From the NCBI GenBank assembly GCA_016125475.1, contig WGLR01000007.1, forward strand, positions 57,201 to 121,200: a stretch of 64,000 nt of DNA, in the 5' to 3' direction. Numbering within the stretch: position 1 is the stretch's first letter; the number at the start of each line of letters is the position of its first letter. A program made the translations under genes and the position numbers. This document shows positions 54,992 through 63,814 of the stretch, in pieces. Source of the stretch: Betaproteobacteria bacterium. GTDB taxonomy: Bacteria > Pseudomonadota > Gammaproteobacteria > Burkholderiales > Ga0077523. Below the pieces are notes generated by a model that was not told the DNA's origin, searched no databases, and saw nothing but the letters and a program-made list of their open reading frames with translations.

Positions 54992-57244
54992 ATGGCAGAC
55001 GAGGCCCGGCCGGCTCCCGGCATCGACCCAGAGAAGCTTCAGAAGTCGCTGATCCAGATCGCGGAACTGTCCGCGGACGTGACGTCGAAGTTTCTCGAAC
55101 GCCAGCCTCAGGTCGAGATGCTCCGCGACATGGAAGAACTGGGCATCACGCAGGCCTTCATGGAGCTCGGCACCAGGTTCCTGACGGATCCCGCGAAACT
55201 CGCGGAGTTCCAGATGCGCGCCTGGGACGACTACATGAAGCTCTGGAACAGCGTGCTGCAGCGCGTGCAGGGCGCGCCCGCGGATCCCGTGAAGGAACCG
55301 CAGCGGGGCGACAACCGCTTCCGGGGCGAGCTCTGGGAAAACAATTTCGTCTTCGACTACGTGAAGCAGTCCTATCTGATCGCAGCCGACCACATACAGC
55401 GCGCCGTGGCCGAGACCCAGGGTCTCGACAAGCAGACTGCGCGCAAGGTGAAGTTCTTCACGCGTCAGTACGTCGACGCACTCGCTCCGTCGAACTTCGC
55501 GCTCACGAACCCCGAGGTTCTGAAGGCGACCGTGGAAACGGGCGGACAGAATCTCCTGAACGGCCTGAACAACCTGCTCAAGGATCTCGAACGCGGCCAC
55601 GGCAAGCTCGCGATCTCGATGACCGACTACGATGCCTTCGAACTCGGGAAGAACGTCGCCACGACACCGGGCAAGGTCGTCTTCCAGAATGACCTGATGC
55701 AGCTGCTTCAGTACGAACCGACCACCCCACAGGTCGACCGGACGCCCCTGCTCATCACGCCTCCCTGGATCAACAAGTACTACATCCTCGACCTGCGCGC
55801 GAAGAATTCCTTCATCAAGTGGGCCGTCGACCGCGGTCTGACGGTATACGTGATTTCCTGGGTGAACCCGGATGGCCGGCTCGCGCACAAGACCTTCGAC
55901 GACTACCTGCTCGAAGGCCCCCTCGCCGCGATGGATGCGATCCGGGACGCCACCGGCGAGTCCGCCGTGAACCTGATCGGATACTGTCTCGGCGGAACGC
56001 TGACGGCGTGCCTGATGTCCTGGCTGCGCGCGCGGGGACAGGCGAAGCGCGTGAAGAGCGTGACGTATTTCACGACCATGATCGATTTCGCCGAACCCGG
56101 CGAACTCGGCGTCTTCGTCGACGAGCAGACGGTCGCCAGTCTCGAGAAGCGCATGGCGACCCGTGGCTACCTCGAGGGCGACGAGATGGCGGGGACTTTC
56201 AACCTGCTGCGGGACAACGATCTGATCTGGTCGTTCGTGGTCAACAACTACCTGCTCGGCAAGGAGCCGTTCCCGTTCGACCTGCTCTACTGGAATTCCG
56301 ACTCGACCCGCATGCCCGCGAGGATGCACACGTTCTATCTCCGGAACATGTACATCAGGAATCTCCTCTCGAAGCCGGGAGCGGTGTCGGTGGCCGGCGA
56401 GCCGATGGAGTTAAAGAAGGTCACGACGCCGACGTATTTCATCTCCACGATGGAGGATCACATCGCCCCGTGGAAATCGACCTACGCGGGAGCGCGCCTG
56501 TTCACGGGCCCCGTGCGCTTCGTGCTCGGGGGTTCGGGACACATCGCCGGCATCGTGAATCCACCGGCGGCCCAGAAGTACTCCTACTGGACGAACGAGC
56601 AGATGCCGGATTCGGCAGACCAGTGGCTCGCGAGCGCGGCTCGCCACGAAGGCTCGTGGTGGTCCGACTGGGGCGCGTGGATCGCCGGGTTCGGCGGCGG
56701 CAAGGTCGCGGCACGAACACCGGGAGACGGAGGCCTTCGCGTGATCGAGGATGCACCGGGCTCCTATGCGAAGCTGCGCCTCGACAAGGCCGCCTCGCAG
56801 GACGCACCGTCCGCCGCGCCGGATGCTCCGGCACGGGAATCGAACACGTCGTCCGTGGACATGCTGACCGCCATCAGCGAACAGGTCGCGCCCGTACCCG
56901 AAAATCCGCCGGCCAGTACCGGAACACGCTCGACCGCCAGGAAGGCCGCCCGTACGCGCACCGTCGACGAGGCCGCGGCGAAATCCAGACCGGCAACAGG
57001 ATCGCGCACGACCGCCAAGCCGAGGAAGACGACCCGAAAGGGGGGTGGAGGAAAATCCGACGGTGCGGGCGCGACCAGCCGGGAACGGGTGATCGCGCCG
57101 ACCGGCTCGCCAAGTTCCGCGAACGCGATCAGCGCGTTGTTCAGGCAGCAGGGCAAGACGGCGCAACCCGCCGAAGGGACGCGATCGACCGGCGTTTCAG
57201 CGTCCCGGAAGGCGCGCGGCACGGGCAAGAACCCGCGCAAGTAG
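54992..57244 (+). CDS. phaC: Class I poly(3-hydroxyalkanoate) synthase with basic C-terminal extension
   Basis: A 750-residue PHA synthase. The class I core ends near residue 598. It contains the lipase-like box Gly-Tyr-Cys332-Leu-Gly-Gly, Asp489 in Met-Glu-Asp-His, and His517 in Gly-Ser-Gly-His-Ile-Ala-Gly-Ile-Val-Asn-Pro, the full catalytic triad. Residues about 600-750 are extra: low complexity, rich in Ala, Thr, Ser, Arg and Lys with Lys-Pro-Arg-Lys-Thr-Thr-Arg-Lys-type repeats. This resembles histone H1-like or PhaF-type DNA-binding tails. Usual class I enzymes are about 560-600 residues. Frame and codon usage continue without a break. No phaA, phaB or phasin gene adjoins it. Confidence 0.93.
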   Translation: MADEARPAPGIDPEKLQKSLIQIAELSADVTSKFLERQPQVEMLRDMEELGITQAFMELGTRFLTDPAKLAEFQMRAWDDYMKLWNSVLQRVQGAPADPVKEPQRGDNRFRGELWENNFVFDYVKQSYLIAADHIQRAVAETQGLDKQTARKVKFFTRQYVDALAPSNFALTNPEVLKATVETGGQNLLNGLNNLLKDLERGHGKLAISMTDYDAFELGKNVATTPGKVVFQNDLMQLLQYEPTTPQVDRTPLLITPPWINKYYILDLRAKNSFIKWAVDRGLTVYVISWVNPDGRLAHKTFDDYLLEGPLAAMDAIRDATGESAVNLIGYCLGGTLTACLMSWLRARGQAKRVKSVTYFTTMIDFAEPGELGVFVDEQTVASLEKRMATRGYLEGDEMAGTFNLLRDNDLIWSFVVNNYLLGKEPFPFDLLYWNSDSTRMPARMHTFYLRNMYIRNLLSKPGAVSVAGEPMELKKVTTPTYFISTMEDHIAPWKSTYAGARLFTGPVRFVLGGSGHIAGIVNPPAAQKYSYWTNEQMPDSADQWLASAARHEGSWWSDWGAWIAGFGGGKVAARTPGDGGLRVIEDAPGSYAKLRLDKAASQDAPSAAPDAPARESNTSSVDMLTAISEQVAPVPENPPASTGTRSTARKAARTRTVDEAAAKSRPATGSRTTAKPRKTTRKGGGGKSDGAGATSRERVIAPTGSPSSANAISALFRQQGKTAQPAEGTRSTGVSASRKARGTGKNPRK

Positions 57245-57252
57245 GCGGGCAG

Positions 57253-57843
57253 TCAGCCGTCGGCGCGCAGGATCTCCACCAGCCGCCGGAGTGCCTGACC
57301 GCGGTGACTGATCGCGTGCTTCTCGCCGGCAGACAGTTCCGCCGCAGTCCTGCCGAGCGCGGGCAGGAGAAAGTGCGGGTCGTAACCGAACCCGCCTTCC
57401 CCCCGCGGCACGTCGACGATCTCCCCGTACCAGCGACCGTCCGCGATGAGCGGCTCCGGATCGTCGCCGTGTCGCATGAGCACCATCACGCAGCAGTAGT
57501 GCGCCGATCGGTCGTCGCGCCCGGCAAGCCGCTCGATCAGATGCCGGTTGTTGCGTTCGTCACTGCGCGGTTCGCCTGCGAATCGCGCCGAGTGCACACC
57601 GGGCTCGCCGGCCAGGGCGCGCACGCAGATGCCGGAGTCGTCGGCGAGCGCCGGGAGACCGCTGATCCGCGCGGCGTGACGCGCTTTTGCGAGGGCGTTC
57701 TCGACGAAGGTGTCGTGAGGCTCCTCCGCCTCGGGAACACCGAGCGAGGACTGGGGCACGAGCGTGATTTCGAGCGGGGAGAGGATTTCGGCGATCTCGC
57801 GCAGCTTGCCCGCGTTGTTGCTCGCCACGACCAGTCTGTCCAT
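57253..57843 (-). CDS. rdgB: Non-canonical purine NTP pyrophosphatase (RdgB/HAM1)
   Basis: A 196-residue house-cleaning enzyme that hydrolyses dITP and XTP to keep damaged purines out of DNA. Ala-Ser-Asn-Asn-Ala-Gly-Lys-Leu-Arg-Glu-Ile is the N-terminal nucleotide site. Ala-Asp-Asp-Ser-Gly-Ile-Cys-Val and Gly-Phe-Gly-Tyr-Asp-Pro-His-Phe are the other signatures. The ATG at 57843 follows GGGAG. It is 14 bases after rph and converges with phaC, with 8 bases between stops. Confidence 0.95.
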   Translation of the reverse strand: MDRLVVASNNAGKLREIAEILSPLEITLVPQSSLGVPEAEEPHDTFVENALAKARHAARISGLPALADDSGICVRALAGEPGVHSARFAGEPRSDERNNRHLIERLAGRDDRSAHYCCVMVLMRHGDDPEPLIADGRWYGEIVDVPRGEGGFGYDPHFLLPALGRTAAELSAGEKHAISHRGQALRRLVEILRADG

Positions 57844-57857
57844 CGGAACCCGACTCC

Positions 57858-58574
57858 CTACAGACCGAGCGCGGCCCGCTGCTGGGCAACGATCTGCCCG
57901 ATGCCGGCCTCGGCGAGATCGAGCATTTCGGACAGTTCCGCGCGCGTGAACGGCGTGCCTTCGGCGGTGCCCTGCACCTCGATGAGCTGACCGCGACCGG
58001 TCATCACGACATTCATGTCCGTCTCGCACGAGGAGTCCTCGGCGTAGTCGAGATCCAGCACGGGCACGCCCTCGTGCACACCGACCGAGACGGCAGCAAC
58101 GAAATCGCGAACGGGTACGCGCTCGATCGTCTCCTGGTAGACGAGGTGGTTCAGCGCGTCGTGCACGGCGACGAACGCACCGGAAATCGATGCCGTGCGC
58201 GTCCCGCCGTCTGCCTGGATCACGTCGCAGTCGACCTGGATGGTGCGCTCGCCGAGCGCATCGAGGTCGACCACGGCGCGCAGGCTGCGCCCGATCAGTC
58301 GCTGGATCTCCTGCGTACGCCCGGACTGCTTGCCGCGCGCAGCCTCCCGATCCATGCGGGTGTGCGTGGAGCGGGGGAGCATGCCGTATTCGGCAGTGAC
58401 CCAGCCCTGCCCCTTGCCCCGCAGAAACGGCGGCACCTTCTCGTCGACGCTCGCCGTGCAGATGACCTTCGTTTCGCCGAACTCGACGAGCACCGATCCC
58501 TCGGCGTGTTTCGTGAAATGACGGTGCAGTCGCACCGGTCGCAGTTCGTGGCTCGCTCGGCCGCTCGGTCTCAT
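57858..58574 (-). CDS. rph: Ribonuclease PH
   Basis: A 238-residue phosphorolytic exonuclease that trims tRNA 3' ends; the length equals that of functional RNase PH. Met-Arg-Pro-Ser-Gly-Arg at the start, [14 protein letters not shown], and [13 protein letters not shown] are the active-site motifs. It is divergent from yicC across 115 bases, as in E. coli. Confidence 0.97.
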   Translation of the reverse strand: MRPSGRASHELRPVRLHRHFTKHAEGSVLVEFGETKVICTASVDEKVPPFLRGKGQGWVTAEYGMLPRSTHTRMDREAARGKQSGRTQEIQRLIGRSLRAVVDLDALGERTIQVDCDVIQADGGTRTASISGAFVAVHDALNHLVYQETIERVPVRDFVAAVSVGVHEGVPVLDLDYAEDSSCETDMNVVMTGRGQLIEVQGTAEGTPFTRAELSEMLDLAEAGIGQIVAQQRAALGL

Positions 58575-58689
58575 GGTGGTTGCTCGCGTGTCGACCAGCG
58601 GATGCGCTCTGGTCGTTGGAATTCCGGGTGTGCTATCGTTTCGCCGCCCGATTCTCCGGCGCAGGGCGCCCTTCTGTAAAGCACACTCC

Positions 58690-59556
58690 ATGATCTACAG
58701 CATGACCGGCTACGCGGCCGTGACGCGTGACCTGCCGCTCGGGACACTCTCGCTCGAGCTCCGGTCGGTCAATCATCGCTATCTCGACATCTCGTTCCGG
58801 GCACCGGAGGAGTTCCGCGTGTTCGAGCCCGCGATGCGCGAGGTGCTCGGCGGCAGACTCACTCGCGGCAAGCTGGAATGCCGGATCGGCCTGAACCGCG
58901 GGACGGCCACGCCTGCCTTGCTCGAGATCAACGAGCCTCTGCTCATCCGCCTCGTGGAACTCAACGCCCAGGTCCGCGGAAAGATGCCGGAAGCGGCCCC
59001 TCTGACCGTGAACGACGTGCTGCGATGGCCGGGCATGTTCGAAGCGGACACGCTGCCCCTCGACGAATTCCGCGACGCCTGCCTGGGTGCACTGGCCAGT
59101 GCACTCGAGGAGTTCACGGCGAGCCGCGCACGAGAGGGCGAGAAACTCGGGGCGTTGCTGCTCGAACGCGTGGCGAAGATGGAGACGCTCGCCCGCGACG
59201 TCGCCCCGCGCATTCCGCAGCTCGTGGCCGCCCAGCAGGAACGTTTCAACCAACGCATCCGCGAAGCAGGCGCCACGCTGGACGAGGACCGGATCCGTCA
59301 GGAGATCGTGCTCTATGCCTCGCGCATCGATGTGGACGAGGAACTCACCCGACTGCAGACGCACCTGGGGGAGGTCCGGCGGATCCTCGGACGCGGCGGC
59401 GCGGTGGGCAAGCGGCTGGATTTCCTCATGCAGGAACTCAACCGCGAAGCCAACACGCTCGGGTCGAAGTCCGCGGCCATCGAGACATCCCAGACGTCGA
59501 TGAAACTGAAGGTCCTCATCGAGCAGATGCGCGAGCAGGTTCAAAACATTGAGTGA
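58690..59556 (+). CDS. yicC: YicC family endoribonuclease
   Basis: A 288-residue YicC/YloC protein. It opens Met-Ile-Tyr-Ser-Met-Thr-Gly-Tyr-Ala and ends [10 protein letters not shown], both conserved termini, so the gene is intact. YicC has been linked to RNA cleavage and small-RNA turnover. In relatives gmk-rpoZ-spoT usually follow; here an integrase gene does. A TGCTATCGT at about 58629-58637 may be an extended -10 element. Confidence 0.94.
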   Translation: MIYSMTGYAAVTRDLPLGTLSLELRSVNHRYLDISFRAPEEFRVFEPAMREVLGGRLTRGKLECRIGLNRGTATPALLEINEPLLIRLVELNAQVRGKMPEAAPLTVNDVLRWPGMFEADTLPLDEFRDACLGALASALEEFTASRAREGEKLGALLLERVAKMETLARDVAPRIPQLVAAQQERFNQRIREAGATLDEDRIRQEIVLYASRIDVDEELTRLQTHLGEVRRILGRGGAVGKRLDFLMQELNREANTLGSKSAAIETSQTSMKLKVLIEQMREQVQNIE

Positions 59557-59558
59557 GG

Positions 59559-59588
59559 TTTCAGGGGGTCTCAAACGATCCTCTGAAA
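59559..59588. repeat. Imperfect inverted repeat next to yicC, possible attachment core
   Basis: TTTCAG-x-GG at 59559-59567 faces CC-x-CTGAAA at 59580-59588, immediately after the yicC stop. Tyrosine recombinases recombine at short inverted-repeat cores, so this is a candidate attL. It could instead be part of a hairpin ending yicC, although no T-tract follows. Confidence 0.3.
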
Positions 59589-59662
59589 TGATCTAACCCA
59601 CTGTCGTGTAAGGATATTTTGTCCCGAGTCGTCCCAGGGCGTCGCAGCGAAGCGCGCGCAAC

Positions 59663-59735
59663 CTGTGGGGTTTACTGTGGGGTTTTTCGGGTTCGCGGCG
59701 CTCTTGGCGCGTTCACTCGACAAAAAACCCCACAG
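59663..59735. repeat. CTGTGGGGTTT repeat cluster upstream of the integrase
   Basis: CTGTGGGGTTT occurs at 59663-59673 and again, extended to 13 bases, at 59675-59687. A perfect inverted copy (AAAAACCCCACAG) sits at 59723-59735. The set lies 22-94 bases before the integrase ATG. Direct and inverted copies near int are typical of integrase arm-binding sites; the inverted pair could also fold in the int mRNA leader. Confidence 0.65.
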
Positions 59736-59756
59736 CCTCACAGGAGCCGATGGGAC

Positions 59757-61070
59757 ATGAACACACAGCAACGACCAATCACCGACCGCGAACTCAAGGG
59801 CCTGCTGGCTGCAGGCGCCGTTGACCGCGGCGTTGGCGAAGGCCTGACCTTCGTCGCGAGCACCACCGCCGCGAAGGCCGGCAAGGCCTCGTGGATCCTC
59901 CGCTACCGGCTGAACGGCCGATCCAAGGAAAAGGTGCTCGGGCGCTACCCGGAGTTGTCGCTGAAGGACGCGCGCGAACAGGTGCGGCAGGACCGAGCAC
60001 AGATCGAGCGCGGCATTGACGTGACGGCAGCCAAGCAGGCCGAGAAGGCGCTGCTGCTCGAAGTGCCCACGGTGCAGCGGCTCAGCGAAGTCTGGTTCGC
60101 GAAGTACATCCAGCCACGCTACAAGCATCCGGAAGTCGTGGCGCGCGTCCTGCGCAAGCACATCAATCCGGTGCTGGGGCCGGTCGCGCCGCCTGATGTG
60201 CAGCCGGCCCACATCGACCGCGTGCTGACCCGCATCGTCGCCGGTGGCGCGCCGACCGTGGCGAACGACGCGCTGCGCTACATGAGCCGCATGTTCCGGA
60301 TGGCCGTGCGCAACCATTGGATCGACCGCAATCCGGCGGCCGACTTCGACCTGGTCGATGCCGGCGGTGACGAGGTATCGCGCGACCGTTGGCTGACCGT
60401 GGAAGAGCTGCAGCAACTCGCGCGGGCCATGCGGACAACGCAGAACTACGGGCGCGAGAACGAGTTGGCTGTCTGGCTGCTGCTGGCGTTGTGCGTCCGC
60501 AAGATGGAGCTGCTGTCGGCTCGCTGGGACGCATTCGATCTTGACGCGGGCATCTGGACCCTGGCCAAGGAGAGCACGAAGACCCGCTCGTCTATCCGTA
60601 TCCCTCTGGCAGAACCTGTGATTACCTGGCTCAAGGAAGCCCGGGTCTTTTCGTTTGGCAAGCCCTACGTCTTTCCAGCTCGCCGCCTTGTCCGTTCGCG
60701 CATGGGCGTGGATCGAAAGAATCGGTACGAGCATGTCGGCCCCGACACCCTCAACGTTGCGCTCAAGCGCCTGAAGGTTCTCGACATAGAGCACTTCACC
60801 GTGCACGACATGAGGCGGACCGCGCGAACGCACCTCGCCGGTCTCGGCGTTGATCGCTTCGTCGCCGAGCGCTCGCTCAATCACAAGCTGGGCAATGTCG
60901 AAGGCATCTATGACCGGCACGACTACTTTGCCGAGCGAGCGGCTGCGTTGAGCGCCTGGGCAGCGCTGCTCGCGAACGTTGAACAAGGCAAGGTGTCTGC
61001 TGGTCAGACCAAGGCGCCACGCGTTGCAGCCAGAAAGGCTCGGCGCGCGAACGAGGTGGCGAGCGCCTGA
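59757..61070 (+). CDS. int: Tyrosine recombinase / integrase (P4-like)
   Basis: A 437-residue site-specific integrase. An N-terminal DUF4102-like arm-binding region (about 1-95) with Leu-Arg-Tyr-Arg...Gly-Arg-Tyr-Pro-Glu-Leu-Ser-Leu is followed by a SAM-like core-binding domain and the catalytic domain. All catalytic positions are present: Arg248, His350-x-x-Arg353, His376 (Leu-Asn-His) and Tyr385. It should therefore be active. The ATG follows AGGAG by ten bases. It is transcribed away from yicC into the element. Confidence 0.92.
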   Translation: MNTQQRPITDRELKGLLAAGAVDRGVGEGLTFVASTTAAKAGKASWILRYRLNGRSKEKVLGRYPELSLKDAREQVRQDRAQIERGIDVTAAKQAEKALLLEVPTVQRLSEVWFAKYIQPRYKHPEVVARVLRKHINPVLGPVAPPDVQPAHIDRVLTRIVAGGAPTVANDALRYMSRMFRMAVRNHWIDRNPAADFDLVDAGGDEVSRDRWLTVEELQQLARAMRTTQNYGRENELAVWLLLALCVRKMELLSARWDAFDLDAGIWTLAKESTKTRSSIRIPLAEPVITWLKEARVFSFGKPYVFPARRLVRSRMGVDRKNRYEHVGPDTLNVALKRLKVLDIEHFTVHDMRRTARTHLAGLGVDRFVAERSLNHKLGNVEGIYDRHDYFAERAAALSAWAALLANVEQGKVSAGQTKAPRVAARKARRANEVASA

Positions 61071-61173
61071 TCCGATGCGGCACTGCGCCCGCGTCCGATT
61101 TTGACTGCGCAGCGGTCTGTATCGGCTGCCAGGATGTGAACGGTCATGCAGGATTTCGCCCCGAATCCAGCAC

Positions 61174-61209
61174 GTTGCCGATACCGCTCGCATCCTAGAG
61201 TTGCCGATA
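61174..61209. repeat. Direct repeat GTTGCCGATA upstream of the AlpA gene
   Basis: The 10-mer GTTGCCGATA is found at 61174-61183 and 61200-61209, 26 bases apart, shortly before the AlpA-like GTG at 61232. Its position would suit an operator for the AlpA-type regulator or another element regulator. Confidence 0.4.
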
Positions 61210-61231
61210 TGCCTCTCACCGGAGACAACCT

Positions 61232-61462
61232 GTGCAACGCAACCCGTCTGTACCAACGCCCCGCCGCACCGAGGCCGTGACGCCGATGTTCCTGCGCATG
61301 CCCACCGTCATGCGGATGACGGGCCTGGGCCGCTCGACCATCTATCGGCTCATCGCGGACCGCAAGTTCCCGAGCCCAGTGCGCCTCGGTCCCCGCGCTG
61401 TGGCGTGGCGAAGCTCTGACCTCGACGAATGGAGCGAAGCGCGGCCAGTGGTTGCGCACTGA
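61232..61462 (+). CDS. AlpA-family DNA-binding regulator
   Basis: A 76-residue protein with a MerR-like helix-turn-helix. Met-Thr-Gly-Leu-Gly-Arg-Ser-Thr-Ile-Tyr-Arg-Leu-Ile is followed by Phe-Pro-Ser-Pro-Val-Arg-Leu-Gly-Pro-Arg-Ala-Val-Ala-Trp and Asp-Leu-Asp-Glu-Trp, the AlpA signature. AlpA of CP4-57 activates excision functions; homologues act as excisionase-like or transcription factors in islands. GTG with GGAG seven bases upstream is favoured over the ATG at 61286. Confidence 0.88.
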   Translation: MQRNPSVPTPRRTEAVTPMFLRMPTVMRMTGLGRSTIYRLIADRKFPSPVRLGPRAVAWRSSDLDEWSEARPVVAH

Positions 61463-61505
61463 ACAGCACCCGTCGTGCGCGGGGTGCCCTCGGCCCCAGG
61501 GGAGC

Positions 61506-61811
61506 TCAGGCCGGCATCGTGATCTTGAGAACGGCGCCGATCAGCAGCAACGCGCCCAGCACCTTCCCCCAACGCCAGGTCGTGAACCAATAGCGATGGT
61601 TGACCCACAGCGCGCGATGCAAGCGTCCGAGGCCGAGCAGCACCGCGAGCGCCATGATGAAGGGGCCAACAAGGCCTGCCGGTCCCGGCGCATACCGAAT
61701 CAACAGCACCCACATCAGCGGCCACGCGACCGCATCGACGGCCGCGAGCAAGCGCCGGCCAGGCCAGTCAGGCGCGTCCGGCCGGGGTTCGCGAGCAACC
61801 AGCAGCCACAT
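61506..61811 (-). CDS. Small membrane protein of unknown function
   Basis: A 101-residue protein with three predicted membrane helices, at about 23-44, 48-68 and 80-100, and a Trp-rich loop (Trp-Val-Asn-His-Arg-Tyr-Trp-Phe-Thr-Thr-Trp-Arg-Trp). I do not recognise a named family. GGAGGAG directly upstream supports the ATG at 61811. It follows the ParB-like gene by 65 bases on the same strand and is probably cotranscribed; it converges with the AlpA gene. Confidence 0.68.
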   Translation of the reverse strand: MWLLVAREPRPDAPDWPGRRLLAAVDAVAWPLMWVLLIRYAPGPAGLVGPFIMALAVLLGLGRLHRALWVNHRYWFTTWRWGKVLGALLLIGAVLKITMPA

Positions 61812-61876
61812 GACTCCTCCGATCCGGTTGGCGCGGGCGGGTTCACTCCGCCCGCGCATTCCGGGCAACTTCGCGG

Positions 61877-63814
61877 TCAGCCTGGCGATAGACGCAGCGG
61901 CTCCGGCAGCCAGCGCGTGCCGGCCAGCCGCGATGCCGCTGTGCTCACCAGCGCATCCTTCTTCATCGCCTCGACACCGCCACCAGCCAACTCGGGCCCG
62001 GCCTCCTTCAGCGCCGCGATGATCTGCGCCTTCGGCACATGGTGCAGGTAGGCCTCGGCGGTCGGCTCCCACCATTCGGCCATGTCCAGGCCAAGCGCCG
62101 CCGCGATGGCGTCGGCACTGGCCGATGCACTTGCGCCCGGCAGCGCGTTCACCGTCAGCGCACTGCACAGCGCCAGCAGGTCGATCAGCTCGTCCTGGGG
62201 CAACGCGATCAACCACGCGAGCCATGCGCCCTGGTCTTCGGGGAGGCGAGCGCGCCACGCCTCCTTAACCTTCTCCACCTCCTGCCATGCCCGGCTCGCC
62301 TTGAGATCGTCCGCAGCGGCCTCCAGCACATGCGCCGACAACTGCGGCGACACCTGCAGCGCCGACGCTTCGCGCGGGTAGTCGGCACCGAAGGTGCGCA
62401 GCACGAAGACATGGGCCAGCGAAGCCAGGGCGACGGCCGCGTTCTGCGTCAGCATCGCTTGAAGGGCCATCGTCCGGTGCGCCGCGAGCCGCTTGGTCAA
62501 CGCCTCGCTGCAACCCGGCGCGCGGCGTTCTGGGGCAGTCAATGGTGGCGGCGAGCACTGGTCGTCGTCGCCCGTGTCATTGGGGCCGCGAAAACCCATC
62601 GCGCTCGTGGTGCGCTCTGCGGCGGCCATCGCCCTCCGATCTTCGTCGCGCACCAGCCCGCGCATCACCTCGACATCGCCGTCGCGGCCGATGGTGACGA
62701 TGACGCCTGCGTGCGTCTTATGCTCCGGCGTCCAGGTCTTGAGTGCCTCACTGATTGCCTTGCGCCGTGCCGCGATGTCCTGTTCTTCCAGGTCGATCAT
62801 CTCGGCTTCGTCGGCCGACCACTCGGGCGCGTCGTCCAACGCCTGCGCCTGCTGCTCAAGTTCAGCAGCGCGGCTTGCCAGGGCATCGAGTTCCTCCTGC
62901 TCAGTGGTCGTGGGCTTGCGGCTGACATGCGCACAGGGCACGAGCTGCCGGAGGGCCTGCGAGTCGACACTCAGCCGCGCCTCAACCCACTTCCAGCCTT
63001 CCTCCCGCACGGTTGCGGCCAGCACCTCCAGCTTCTCCTTCGCCAGCCGTTCCAGCAGCATCGAATCGGACAGGAAGCGGCTCTGCTCGTCGTCGAACAG
63101 GTCGCGCCGCACGACACCGCCCGCCGCCTCATACGCCTCGATGCCGACGAAGCGCACCAGCGCGCTGCCGGCAGCTTCCACCTCGCCGACCGTCATGCGG
63201 CGCCGCAACGCGGCCGGCGTCTTGTCCCAGGGCTGCGCGTCGAACCAAGTGCGCTCCTGCACCGCGTGGTCGTCGCTCAGCGTCAGCGCCATCAGCTGGT
63301 CCAGGTTGATGCCGTCCTCGCGGTACAGCGCCAAGAGCTTCGGCGACAGCGCCGACAGCTTCAACCGGCGCTGCACCGTCAGCACCGAGACACCGAAGCG
63401 CGCCGCCACGTCCTCGACGCCCTTACCCTCGTCGATCAGCGCCTTGAAGGCTTCGAACTCGTCCGCCGGGTGCATGGCCTCGCGCCCGCTGTTCTCAGCA
63501 AGGCTGACCTCCAGCGCGCGCTCGGGCGGCACCAGCTCGCACAGCACCTCGTATTCCTTCGGCAGGCGCCCGCGCTGCTGCAGCAGCAGCATCGCGCGGC
63601 GCCGCCGCTCACCGGCGGCGACAGCGAACTTCAGCTTGCGCGACTTGCCGCGGCCGACCGCCTGCTCGGTGACCACCAGGTTGTGCAGCAGCCCCTGCGA
63701 CGCTATCAGTGCGGCCAGTTCCTCGACCTGACCGACCGAGTGACGCCGGACGTTGAACCGCGACGGCACCAGGCTGGCCAGCGGCACCGAGAGCAACTCC
63801 TTCGTGTGTTCCAT
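61877..63814 (-). CDS. ParB/RepB/Spo0J-type protein of an integrative element
   Basis: A 645-residue protein. The N-terminal ParB nuclease/CTPase-like domain (about 1-110) has Ser-Arg-Phe-Asn-Val-Arg-Arg and Ala-Gly-Glu-Arg-Arg-Arg-Arg-Ala. A helix-turn-helix (about 135-160) contains Val-Ala-Ala-Arg-Phe-Gly-Val-Ser. The long C-terminal half includes a Glu/Asp/Ala coiled coil (about 325-390). Such large ParB proteins without an adjacent ParA are common on ICEs and plasmids and may help element maintenance. The ATG at 63814 is supported by GGAG nine bases upstream; the ATG at 63829 is the alternative. Confidence 0.87.
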   Translation of the reverse strand: MEHTKELLSVPLASLVPSRFNVRRHSVGQVEELAALIASQGLLHNLVVTEQAVGRGKSRKLKFAVAAGERRRRAMLLLQQRGRLPKEYEVLCELVPPERALEVSLAENSGREAMHPADEFEAFKALIDEGKGVEDVAARFGVSVLTVQRRLKLSALSPKLLALYREDGINLDQLMALTLSDDHAVQERTWFDAQPWDKTPAALRRRMTVGEVEAAGSALVRFVGIEAYEAAGGVVRRDLFDDEQSRFLSDSMLLERLAKEKLEVLAATVREEGWKWVEARLSVDSQALRQLVPCAHVSRKPTTTEQEELDALASRAAELEQQAQALDDAPEWSADEAEMIDLEEQDIAARRKAISEALKTWTPEHKTHAGVIVTIGRDGDVEVMRGLVRDEDRRAMAAAERTTSAMGFRGPNDTGDDDQCSPPPLTAPERRAPGCSEALTKRLAAHRTMALQAMLTQNAAVALASLAHVFVLRTFGADYPREASALQVSPQLSAHVLEAAADDLKASRAWQEVEKVKEAWRARLPEDQGAWLAWLIALPQDELIDLLALCSALTVNALPGASASASADAIAAALGLDMAEWWEPTAEAYLHHVPKAQIIAALKEAGPELAGGGVEAMKKDALVSTAASRLAGTRWLPEPLRLSPG

